NCBI GenBank assembly: GCA_027364495.1
Contig: DAHXPE010000357.1
Coordinates: 1 to 7,265 of the forward strand
Origin: Candidatus Heimdallarchaeota archaeon
GTDB taxonomy: Archaea; Asgardarchaeota; Heimdallarchaeia; Hodarchaeales; LC-3
Direction of reading: 5' to 3'
Length of the DNA stretch: 7,265 nt
Shown: piece by piece, positions 1 through 5,702 of the stretch
How the letters are laid out: every line of letters starts with the position of its first letter
Position numbering within the stretch: position 1 is the stretch's first letter
Translations under genes and position numbers: made by a program
Notes under the pieces: generated by a model
What the model was told of the DNA's origin: nothing
Database searches by the model: none
The model's input: the letters and a program-made list of their open reading frames with translations, nothing else

Positions 1-46
1 AAACTAACAATTATAGATGGAAATGCAACTATCGAATTACTAAATT
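1..46. repeat. Left arm of a 46-bp perfect inverted repeat (other arm 489-534)
   Basis: Base 1 pairs with 534 and base 46 pairs with 489 without a mismatch; identity stops abruptly at 47/488. The other arm is the 3' end of the aconitase X small-subunit gene, covering its last 15 sense codons but not its stop. The arm replaces the rest of the UPF0147 gene, whose conserved reading ends at exactly base 47. This is most easily explained as a foldback chimera from amplification or an assembly overlap at a contig end, rather than a natural repeat. The identity is read directly; the cause is inferred. Confidence 0.9.
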
Positions 47-187
47 TGCTCTTACATTTTCAGGATCCGACTCATCATCTAGGCCATCATAAGCTTTCTT
101 GGCAGCTCGTCTAATATTCTTTGGTACACTATGATCTTGTACAATAGAAGAAAGAATTTCCTTAGCGTCATTTAATTGTTCACTCAA
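29..187 (-). CDS. UPF0147 family protein, N-terminal part, interrupted at base 47
   Basis: The minus strand reads MSEQLNDAKEILSSIVQD, then HSVPKNIRRAAKKAY and DESDPENVRA. The VP-x-NIRRAA core and acidic DP-x-x-VRA segment are typical of UPF0147, a small, mostly helical, uncharacterised protein family of archaea, usually about 85-95 residues. Only the first 47 codons (187 down to 47) look genuine. After them the frame enters the inverted-repeat arm, reads NLVIR and stops at TAG (29-31). The start is a TTG, chosen because GGTG lies 6 bases upstream; an in-frame GTG at 196 is the alternative, and no in-frame ATG exists before the stop at 215-217. I judge the gene complete in the organism and cut short here by the junction. 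Function is unknown. The family call is from memory of the motif. Confidence 0.75.
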   Translation of the reverse strand: MSEQLNDAKEILSSIVQDHSVPKNIRRAAKKAYDGLDDESDPENVRANLVIR

Positions 188-193
188 AATAAA

Positions 194-198
194 CACCC
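194..198 (-). promoter_or_regulatory. Ribosome binding site (GGGTG) for the UPF0147 gene
   Basis: On the minus strand GGGTG lies 6 bases before the TTG at 187. It matches the GGTG part of the archaeal anti-Shine-Dalgarno complement and supports the TTG rather than the GTG it overlaps. Confidence 0.5.
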
Positions 199-231
199 AT
201 GTTTGTTGTCGGGATTACAATAATTTTCTAG

Positions 232-241
232 TATTTTATAA
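232..241 (-). promoter_or_regulatory. Possible TATA box for the UPF0147 gene
   Basis: The minus strand reads TTATAAAATA, close to the archaeal TATA box. Initiation about 25 bases downstream would fall near 211 and give a leader of roughly 24 bases before the TTG at 187, with room for the GGGTG site. Such strings are common in AT-rich DNA, so this is tentative. Confidence 0.35.
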
Positions 242-319
242 TCTTAAACTTAATATTTTAAAAAAATATAAATTGGGTCTAAAATAATATTCAATTAAAA
301 TTTATTATATAAATTTTTA

Positions 320-379
320 ATTATTTGCGCATTAGGTTCTAAATTTACCTAATTTTTTATTATTTGCACATAAATTTAC
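320..379. repeat. Pair of imperfect direct repeats, ATTATTTGCrCATwA plus AAATTTAC
   Basis: ATTATTTGCGCATTA at 320-334 recurs as ATTATTTGCACATAA at 359-373 (13 of 15 positions). Each is followed by AAATTTAC, at 341-348 and 372-379, so the second unit is a shortened copy of the first. This may be an old small duplication or paired regulator sites; no function is evident. Confidence 0.4.
331..353. repeat. Dyad ATTAGGT-N9-ACCTAAT
   Basis: Seven-base perfect arms at 331-337 and 347-353 are separated by 9 bases and followed on the plus strand by a T run to 358. TTAGGT/ACCTAA half-sites resemble those of DtxR/IdeR-type metal regulators (family consensus about TTAGGTTAG...CTAACCTAA), but the spacing here is longer. 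It could equally be a small hairpin or chance. Confidence 0.4.
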
Positions 380-486
380 ATAGTTTAAAATTTCGGCTTC
401 ATTTCAATTAATAAATTTCATTACAAAAAGTTTTTGATAGTTTCAAGTTAGTCTCTTTTATTTCCAATAACAAGTTAATGTTGCTG

Positions 487-903
487 TCAATTTAGTAATT
501 CGATAGTTGCATTTCCATCTATAATTGTTAGTTTTAATTTTTGACCATTTTTAATTATTTCGAGAGGGTCTTTATCTAATCGGTAGACCATTGGAACTCT
601 ACAGGCGGAAGCACCTGCTACCGTTCCAGAATCGGATTCTCTGTTTATAATTGCTAATGGTGCAACATTGTTTCTCTTAAGATTAATTAATACATATGGG
701 GCAACGGTACTCCCTATGCCTCTTGGAAAAACAAATATTTTGTTTTTAATTGATTGTCCGAATAATTCATGTTCTTTTTCAACTATTTCTCCTGTTTCTT
801 TATTAACAAATCCTAAAAATGTTATTGGTGATTTTGTTACTAGAGCTTCTCCTTCAATAGTAATATTCTGAAGGCTACGTAATCCTAATCCTTTCAATAT
901 CAA
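487..903 (-). CDS. Aconitase X small (swivel) subunit, probable phosphomevalonate dehydratase small subunit
   Basis: A 138-residue protein of the aconitase X swivel-domain family (DUF126). With the large subunit it should dehydrate (R)-5-phosphomevalonate to trans-anhydromevalonate phosphate in the archaeal mevalonate pathway, in the cytosol. Visible family marks are GEALVTKSPITFLGFV near residues 18-33, PRGIGSTVAPYVL near 60-72, whose Ser65 corresponds to the active-site serine loop of swivel domains, and ACRVPMVYRLDKDPLEII near 100-117. The length is normal for a free-standing subunit. The start is TTG at 903, preferred because GAGGT lies 7 bases upstream; a second TTG at 897 is possible. 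It begins 34 bases after the large subunit stops, so the two are probably cotranscribed. Other aconitase X enzymes act on hydroxyproline derivatives, but the archaeal context favours the mevalonate role. Its 3' end is duplicated in inverse at 1-46. Confidence 0.88.
   Translation of the reverse strand: MILKGLGLRSLQNITIEGEALVTKSPITFLGFVNKETGEIVEKEHELFGQSIKNKIFVFPRGIGSTVAPYVLINLKRNNVAPLAIINRESDSGTVAGASACRVPMVYRLDKDPLEIIKNGQKLKLTIIDGNATIELLN
489..534. repeat. Right arm of the 46-bp inverted repeat (partner 1-46)
   Basis: This is the native copy. It encodes the C-terminal residues KLTIIDGNATIELLN of the aconitase X small subunit on the minus strand, in frame with the intact gene. The copy at 1-46 sits in an unrelated context and ends at the window edge, so it is the displaced one. 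Confidence 0.9.
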
Positions 904-910
904 TTTTACA

Positions 911-915
911 ACCTC
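911..915 (-). promoter_or_regulatory. Ribosome binding site (GAGGT) deciding the TTG start of aconitase X small subunit
   Basis: GAGGT on the minus strand lies 7 bases before the TTG at 903 and 13 before the TTG at 897, which favours the first as initiator. It lies within the 34-base spacer between the two subunit genes, so the small subunit has its own translation start inside the operon. Confidence 0.6.
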
Positions 916-937
916 AAATACTCAGAAATAATATCAT

Positions 938-2164
938 TTAATTAAAAAATCTTTCAACACACTTTTTAATCGGTAATACATAGGTAGGTAATCCATTTAG
1001 AGAAGGGGCCGGTATGTAATGTAATGCTTTAGCGGAATCAGTCAGAACAGCTTTAAAGCGACTTTTGTTATAAGGAAAAACTTCAGGACAGGTATCGGTA
1101 TAAATTTTAACTCCAGCCTCTTGAAGAACATCTGCATGACCCACAGCTTCAGCAATTCCTTTTTGGGCTCTATTAGTAAAAATCCAAAATTCTTTTCCAG
1201 ATTTAAGCGTTTTACCTTTAACTTCACGTGCTACTTCAGCGATTTCTTCTAAAGAAGCATTAGGACATCCAATAACTGTGATATTCAAATCTTTCTCATC
1301 AGGTGGATAAAATTCTTCATAAACCTTTTGAATGTCTTTTTGCTCAACGGTTAAGGTGTCATCAAAAGTTAGCTCCTGTAATAATTCTTGTTCAGGAGTA
1401 ACTCCTTCTATATGGTATAAATGTGTTCCAAAACTGGCTAATGCAGCTCCTAATGCTTTAATTTGATGAGGTCTGGGAAAATGTTTCATTCCCTTGAATG
1501 CTGGAATAGCACCGAATGGATATTTTTTAGAGGCAAAAGTTTTGCCAACAATGTGGCCTAATAATCCATAATCACTATTTTCTTGCAAATCAAAATCTAC
1601 ATTAACTTCCAATTGAGGACGACGCCATTTTGTTAAATGAAGACCGAAATATGGTGTTTTACCAATAATAGCCGCTGTTAGTGCAGTGAGCGCGTCTTCT
1701 TTGTTAGTTCTTGCTCCAAAAAATGTATTTGCAAAAGTAATTGCTGATGATTCAGCCCAAGCAATATGTTGATTTTTCAATGGAAGATGTCCGAAATCAT
1801 AAGGTGTACAAGAACATGTTATGGAAACACCCATCGTTTCATAAGCTTGAATAATTTTAAATTGTTTTTCTGCGAATTCTGGTGTCACTCCCATATCAGA
1901 CCACTTATTACGATCCATTCCGCATGGGTTCAGAGTTGAATGAACCGTAACATGGCATTTCTTTTCGACTAAGTATTCTAACTGATCTATTAACCCATCT
2001 CCACCAGTTAAATATGAAACACCAGATATATGCGTACTAGCGATCTCAATTAATTTTTCAGCTTCAAAAAAATCCCCTACATCAACAAGAAGTGAAAGGG
2101 CAATCTGTTTTCCTTCACCTTGTTCTCCAGCTAAGATTTTTTCTTCGTCAGAAGTTAAAAACAT
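938..2164 (-). CDS. Aconitase X catalytic (large) subunit, probable phosphomevalonate dehydratase large subunit
   Basis: A 408-residue protein of the aconitase X catalytic family (DUF521), partner of the downstream small subunit in dehydrating 5-phosphomevalonate. The N-terminus MFLTSDEEKILAGEQGEG is the usual family opening. Likely cluster or metal residues are Cys81 (NPCGMD), Cys117 and Cys119 (CSCTPY), Cys300 (GCPNAS) and Cys359 (DTCPEV). A serine-containing TDSAKALHYIP segment lies near 375-385, and the length is normal. The open frame extends 16 codons upstream to an ATG at 2212, but those residues are hydrophobic and basic and lack family similarity, so I place the start at 2164. A weak GTGGT lies 4 bases before it. 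The gene faces a HAD gene across a 106-bp divergent spacer. Active-site cysteines appear intact. Phosphomevalonate as substrate is inferred from the archaeal setting and the split subunits. Confidence 0.9.
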   Translation of the reverse strand: MFLTSDEEKILAGEQGEGKQIALSLLVDVGDFFEAEKLIEIASTHISGVSYLTGGDGLIDQLEYLVEKKCHVTVHSTLNPCGMDRNKWSDMGVTPEFAEKQFKIIQAYETMGVSITCSCTPYDFGHLPLKNQHIAWAESSAITFANTFFGARTNKEDALTALTAAIIGKTPYFGLHLTKWRRPQLEVNVDFDLQENSDYGLLGHIVGKTFASKKYPFGAIPAFKGMKHFPRPHQIKALGAALASFGTHLYHIEGVTPEQELLQELTFDDTLTVEQKDIQKVYEEFYPPDEKDLNITVIGCPNASLEEIAEVAREVKGKTLKSGKEFWIFTNRAQKGIAEAVGHADVLQEAGVKIYTDTCPEVFPYNKSRFKAVLTDSAKALHYIPAPSLNGLPTYVLPIKKCVERFFN

Positions 2165-2270
2165 AATTACCACTGAATTTCTAATTATTAGTATTCTAAT
2201 TTTTAGTTTCATTACTAACTTAAATTTCCTATTTTTATTAAAAATTATTTCAGTTTTAAGGTATTCGATT
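2165..2270. promoter_or_regulatory. Divergent promoter region between aconitase X large subunit and HAD gene
   Basis: The 106-bp AT-rich spacer must hold both promoters. On the minus strand GGAAATTTAAG (about 2219-2229) is a BRE/TATA-like candidate about 55 bases before the aconitase X start. On the plus strand TTATTAAAAATT (about 2236-2247) is a candidate for the HAD gene. Neither stands out strongly from the base composition. Confidence 0.35.
2258..2262 (+). promoter_or_regulatory. Ribosome binding site (AAGGT) for the HAD gene
   Basis: AAGGT lies 8 bases before the ATG at 2271 and supports that start. Confidence 0.5.
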
Positions 2271-2951
2271 ATGAAAGATTATTTTTCTCAAAACAACATT
2301 AACGGAGTGATTTTCGACTGTGATGGAGTATTGGTTGACTCTGAAAAATTAAGTTGTGGTGCACTTAATGTTGTTTTTGAAAAATACTTTCAAGTTGATA
2401 TTGGTACTAATTATAGCCCTGTTATTGGCAAAGCTTTGAAAGATAGTTTTGCTTATTATTTAAAGACCTTTAATATCCAATTACCAAAAGATTTTGATTT
2501 AAATGAATTATACAAAGAAAAAGACCTAGCATATCAAAGACTTGCAAGAAACAAATTAAAACCATTTCCAGGAGTTACCCAATTACTTACATTTCTTAAG
2601 CAAATGCATATAACTGTTGCTGTTGCATCTTCTGGAACGCATGAAAAGATAAAATTCAACCTAAAACAAGGTAAACTTCAAAACTACTTTACTATTATAA
2701 CAAGTGCTGATGAAGTAAAAAACGGCAAACCCAATCCAGATTTATTCCTTTTATCAGCTCAAAAAATGAATATTGATCCAAAAAATTGTTTAGTTATAGA
2801 AGATTCTGTCTTAGGAATAAAAGCTGCCAAATTAGCTAATATGTTAGCAATAGGAGTTACTAACACTTTTGATGAAAAATCATTAGCAGATGCTGGGGCC
2901 GATAGAATAGTTATAAGAGTAGATGAATTATTTCAATTGCTAAAAATCTAA
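2271..2951 (+). CDS. HAD-superfamily hydrolase, beta-phosphoglucomutase/phosphatase-like
   Basis: A 226-residue soluble protein with all four HAD motifs: motif I FDCDGVLVDSE with nucleophile Asp16 and acid/base Asp18, motif II VASSG around Ser120/Ser121, motif III Lys153 in NGKPNPD, and motif IV Glu177-Asp178 in IEDSVLGIKAA. A helical cap between motif I and about residue 95 places it in the class I group of beta-phosphoglucomutases, phosphoglycolate phosphatases and sugar-phosphate phosphatases. The catalytic set is complete, so it should be active on a small phosphorylated metabolite, but the substrate cannot be read from the sequence. It is the only plus-strand gene here. It runs convergently into the metallo-hydrolase gene and the two coding ends overlap by 12 bases. 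Start ATG is supported by AAGGT at 2258-2262. Confidence 0.88.
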   Translation: MKDYFSQNNINGVIFDCDGVLVDSEKLSCGALNVVFEKYFQVDIGTNYSPVIGKALKDSFAYYLKTFNIQLPKDFDLNELYKEKDLAYQRLARNKLKPFPGVTQLLTFLKQMHITVAVASSGTHEKIKFNLKQGKLQNYFTIITSADEVKNGKPNPDLFLLSAQKMNIDPKNCLVIEDSVLGIKAAKLANMLAIGVTNTFDEKSLADAGADRIVIRVDELFQLLKI

Positions 2952-3810
2952 AAAACCAGCAAATTTTCTATCTTCTGAAATAGTATCGGGTGTAATCTTA
3001 ATAAGATCACTTGACTTATCTCTTGGCGCGAGATACCAGTTCCAATCAGCATCATTTATGTGCTGCCAATGCCTCACCCATTCCCTAACCAAATCAGGCG
3101 AATTACATTCACCACTTAAATGACCAAGGATAACACCTTTGATGCGTGAGCTTGAGTTTTGTTGTTTTACTAACTCCAGCACTTCACTGGTATAATCATT
3201 TGAGAGATGATAATCTTTTATTCTTTCTTTTAAATACACTGGTCTGCTGGACTTTTTAAGAAGAGTCTTATTATAATTTGATTCAAGAAGAATAACATCG
3301 CTTCTCGATAATTGCCAGATTTCTCGTTCATTTAATAAACCAGTATCAGTCAAAATACTAACAGTAACACCAGATGAATTTTCAATAGGAAAATGAATAC
3401 GGTAACCCACAGTTCCTGGGCTATCATGTTGGGTATGAATTGTTATGATTTTGAAATTTCCAATTTGAATAATCTTATCTTGAGAAATACAAGATGTATT
3501 TTTTGCTAACTCTGACCAGGACTTGTCTTTTTTTGAAATATCATACATACTTGTTATACAGGAGGCAGTTGCATAATGGGGAACATCAAGATACTTCTTA
3601 AGAATAGGAAGTCCAGAAATATGATCTGAATGAGCATGAGTAATAAAAATACCTCTTATTTTACTAAGAGGGACATTGTTATTTTTTTAATGCATCAATT
3701 ATTCTTTTTCTCGAAATACCAGCATCTATTATGATAGCGTCTGTTTGAGATTCAACTAAAAAACAATTCCCATTTGAACCAGAGGCAATAGCTTGAACCT
3801 TAACAGACAA
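2940..3810 (-). pseudogene. YycJ/WalJ-type metallo-beta-lactamase-fold hydrolase, frameshifted at an A7 tract
   Basis: Two frames together give a 289-residue metal-dependent hydrolase of the YycJ/WalJ group, putative nucleases or phosphodiesterases. The first frame runs from TTG at 3810 through MSVKVQAIASGSNGNCF and IIIDAGISRKRIIDALK, then stops at TAA (3679-3681). The second continues with NNVPLSKIRGIFITHAHSDH, so removing one A from the run at 3682-3688 restores the protein. In the joined numbering the metal motif is His58, His60, Asp62, His63; further family signatures are HD at 128-129, LTDTG with Asp155, YHLSND with His201 and LGHLS with His230. All are intact, and the C-terminal WYLAPRDKSSDLIKI is typical. 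Only the shift is abnormal, so the cause may be sequencing error, recent mutation, or transcript slippage. An ATG at 3548 could give a 202-residue product, but it would lack the metal motif. TTG at 3810 has AGGAA 11 bases upstream. Confidence 0.85.
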
Positions 3811-3841
3811 AGAAATCGATATTCCTATAATTAAGATACGA

Positions 3842-3853
3842 ATTTTAAGTATT
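3842..3853 (-). promoter_or_regulatory. Possible TATA box for the metallo-hydrolase gene
   Basis: The minus strand reads GGAAAATACTTAAAATTCG across this point, an A-rich BRE-like stretch followed by a TATA-like core. Initiation about 25 bases downstream would give a leader of 10-15 bases before the TTG at 3810. Weak, because the region is very AT-rich. Confidence 0.25.
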
Positions 3854-3981
3854 TTCCGACAAAAATACTAATTTAATTATTTTCAATAATCCTTTAAATT
3901 CTTAGCCTTTAAACTTATTAATTTCAGCTGTATTACCAATGTATGACATAATTAGAATAAATGTAAAAAAGAGTATAAATT

Positions 3982-3989
3982 AAAAAAAA
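3982..3989 (-). terminator. Oligo-U (U8) terminator after the suf operon
   Basis: A run of eight T on the minus strand lies 26 bases after the Rieske gene stop, with no strong hairpin. Archaeal RNA polymerase ends transcription at such U tracts, and the position at the end of the sufB-sufD-Rieske operon fits. Confidence 0.5.
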
Positions 3990-4015
3990 TGCTCAAATGC
4001 TAACTAAGAGAAATT

Positions 4016-4351
4016 TTATCGTTTTTTCCTAGCAAAAACAACTGAATTTTCAATTTTGGATTCATAAACCTGTAAACATACTTCAGCCGGAGGACTCAAA
4101 ACTTCCCCAGTTGACAAATTAAAAGAACTCATATGTAATGTACAAGTTATTTGCCCTTCTTGGACTGGAGCACCATCAAGTTCAAATTTTTCATGAGTAC
4201 AAATCCCGGCTAACACATGATAAACACCGGATTGGAAAACAACGACTAATGACCCAAACTCTTTTGTTTCAACTAAAACAGCTTCATTTTCGGGAAATTT
4301 ACTACTCTCACCGAGACGAATCCATGCATCATTCATATTTGTAAAACTCAT
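4016..4351 (-). CDS. Rieske [2Fe-2S] ferredoxin of the suf operon
   Basis: A 111-residue soluble Rieske protein. The cluster ligands are visible as Cys51-Thr-His53 (CTHEKFELDG) and Cys70-Thr-Leu-His73 (CTLHMSSFNL), 16 residues apart between the two boxes, followed by the STGEVLSPPA loop. There is no membrane anchor or signal peptide, so it is of the small NirD/dioxygenase-ferredoxin type rather than a bc1-complex subunit. Its ATG overlaps the sufD stop as ATGA, indicating translational coupling. It probably supplies electrons for iron-sulfur cluster assembly, or for an oxygenase, but the partner is not shown. Such Rieske proteins also follow sufD in some other Suf operons. It is the last gene of the operon, ahead of a U8 terminator. 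Confidence 0.88.
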   Translation of the reverse strand: MSFTNMNDAWIRLGESSKFPENEAVLVETKEFGSLVVVFQSGVYHVLAGICTHEKFELDGAPVQEGQITCTLHMSSFNLSTGEVLSPPAEVCLQVYESKIENSVVFARKKR

Positions 4352-5646
4352 TGATTTTTATGAAATTGCTCATCTACAGCTTTGCTGATGATTGCACGAA
4401 CCTGATCCTGAAGATTAGATGAACGAATTCTGGAAATAGCAGGTTCGAAATATCCAGAAGCAATCATATATTCAGCATTATCACGGTCAATTCCTCGAGT
4501 TTGAAAATAAAAAATTTGTTCTTGATCAATTTGAGAAACAGAAGCACCATGAGTAGCTACAACATCATTGTTGACTACTTCCATAGCAGGGAAAGAATGG
4601 AATTTAGCTTTTTTAGATAAAAGCAATCCATGAAGACTTAAATCAGTATTAACTTTTGCTCCTTTTTTACCAATGTCTACTTTTCCTTTAAAAATTGTTC
4701 TTGAATCATTGTCATTTACTCCACGAGCATAAGCTCTGGAATTACATCTGGGTGTTAGATGATATATGGCAGAATAAAAGTCATAGTCTTGTTTATTGTG
4801 AGCACTTAAACAAGCAACCTCAACTAAATCACCACCTTCTTCGGTGAAATAAAATTCAGCTCGTTGCCGAACATATGAACCATCAACCTGAACTTGTGCA
4901 AAATTAACACTTGAATCCTTACCAATTTTAGTAATAAACCCACGATTAGTTTTTCGTTCGGCCAGACCTAGTTCATTAATCAAAATATTAACATGACTAT
5001 TCGTGCTTGTGAGAATATAAGTTACGGAATGATCAAAAATATTATTGTGAGAATCATACGTAAGGTTAATGGTTGCATTAACATTGTCCTTGATATCAAT
5101 AATATGCAAACCAGATTTAATGGAAGAGCCAGAAGTTTCAAAAGTTACATTTATTGTTTCATTGAAGGATGCATTACTATCAATTTTTAAATATGTTCCC
5201 CAATCAAGAGTGGTTAAGGCCGCAGCTAATAATTTATCATTTATTTTTAGTTCCATTAAAGAATTAAGCAGATCAATAAAAAATTCACTTGAGGAAATTA
5301 AAGAAAAAAGGTTTTGAAATGTGATTTGTGAATTTGTTGCATATTTGTCAGAAATGGTTATTTCCTCTAATTCAGGAGAAGATTTAAATTCTATTTTAGT
5401 ATCTGCGGTAGGTTTAAGATTAGTTTTTGGATTAGCAATAGGAGGTGGTGGATAAGAAAATTGAAATTCGTTTAATATTTTTGTTTGGAGAAAATTTAAT
5501 AAATTAGGATCAGATTCGAGAGGCAAAATTTGAAAAGCATTCCAAACTTTTGCTCTAAATTCATGTAACCATTCTGGTTCTTTAGTAACCAATTCAATAT
5601 CATGTTTAGAAGATAAAGAAAGTACAGTACTCGAAGAAGATATCAT
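4348..5646 (-). CDS. sufD: Fe-S cluster assembly scaffold protein SufD
   Basis: A 432-residue SufB/SufD-family protein that would pair with SufB in the cytosolic SufBC2D scaffold. The N-terminal helical segment carries KEPEWLHEFR (residues 22-31), matching SufB's KEEPEWLLNFR. The C-terminal part has NDVVATHGASVSQI with His366, equivalent to the functional His360 of E. coli SufD, then QEQIFYFQTRGIDRDNAEYMIASGYFEP. It has the SufD-type THG where SufB has SHE, and no equivalent of the SufB SCDALLL cysteine, so it is SufD rather than a second SufB. A proline-rich linker (PPPPIANPKT, about 66-75) separates the helical N-terminus from the beta-helix. The ATG start has GTGAT 6 bases upstream. It lies 56 bases after sufB and overlaps the Rieske gene by 4 bases. 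Confidence 0.9.
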   Translation of the reverse strand: MISSSSTVLSLSSKHDIELVTKEPEWLHEFRAKVWNAFQILPLESDPNLLNFLQTKILNEFQFSYPPPPIANPKTNLKPTADTKIEFKSSPELEEITISDKYATNSQITFQNLFSLISSSEFFIDLLNSLMELKINDKLLAAALTTLDWGTYLKIDSNASFNETINVTFETSGSSIKSGLHIIDIKDNVNATINLTYDSHNNIFDHSVTYILTSTNSHVNILINELGLAERKTNRGFITKIGKDSSVNFAQVQVDGSYVRQRAEFYFTEEGGDLVEVACLSAHNKQDYDFYSAIYHLTPRCNSRAYARGVNDNDSRTIFKGKVDIGKKGAKVNTDLSLHGLLLSKKAKFHSFPAMEVVNNDVVATHGASVSQIDQEQIFYFQTRGIDRDNAEYMIASGYFEPAISRIRSSNLQDQVRAIISKAVDEQFHKNQ

Positions 5647-5702
5647 AGTTTTATCACACTTATAATTAAAAAATTAAAAAAATTAAGATTAAAATAATAT
5701 AT
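5647..5702 (-). other. AT-rich sufB-sufD spacer with two U tracts
   Basis: On the minus strand the spacer carries T7 (5676-5682) and T6 (5668-5673) between the sufB stop and the sufD ribosome site. U tracts are archaeal termination signals, so part of the transcription may end here and lower sufD relative to sufB. Inference only. Confidence 0.35.
5653..5657 (-). promoter_or_regulatory. Ribosome binding site (GTGAT) for sufD
   Basis: GTGAT on the minus strand, 6 bases before the sufD ATG, matches the GGTGAT part of the archaeal Shine-Dalgarno consensus. Confidence 0.45.

Larger units (their letters stand above)
188..486. other. AT-rich intergenic spacer between UPF0147 and aconitase X small subunit
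   Basis: About 300 bases with no credible open frame on either strand. Besides the candidate promoter elements near 232-241, it holds an inverted repeat at 331-353 and a pair of imperfect direct repeats at 320-379. Both flanking genes are on the minus strand, so this spacer must contain the end of the aconitase X transcript and the UPF0147 promoter. A T7 run on the minus strand (A7 at 260-266) could end the former. I see no tRNA or other recognisable RNA. Confidence 0.6.

Noticed and set aside
1..111. Plus-strand frame beginning KLTIIDGNATIELLN, as if a second aconitase X small-subunit end
   Set aside because: The similarity ends at base 46 exactly with the inverted repeat and then runs antisense through UPF0147, so it is a by-product of the junction.
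331..358. Intrinsic terminator on the plus strand (dyad followed by T run)
   Set aside because: No plus-strand gene ends upstream of it; both neighbours are on the minus strand, so an operator or chance is more likely.
668..871. Plus-strand 67-codon frame
   Set aside because: It is antisense to the well-supported aconitase X small subunit and shows no domain.
2165..2212. 16-codon N-terminal extension of the aconitase X large subunit
   Set aside because: It lies in the divergent promoter spacer, has no family similarity, and MFLTSDEEKI at 2164 matches the usual start of the family.
3902..3949. 15-codon ATG frame on the minus strand (MSYIGNTAEINKFKG)
   Set aside because: Too short, no ribosome site, no recognisable similarity; expected by chance in an intergenic region.
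4138..5317. Plus-strand frames opposite the Rieske and sufD genes
   Set aside because: Antisense to conserved genes, with no ribosome sites or known motifs.
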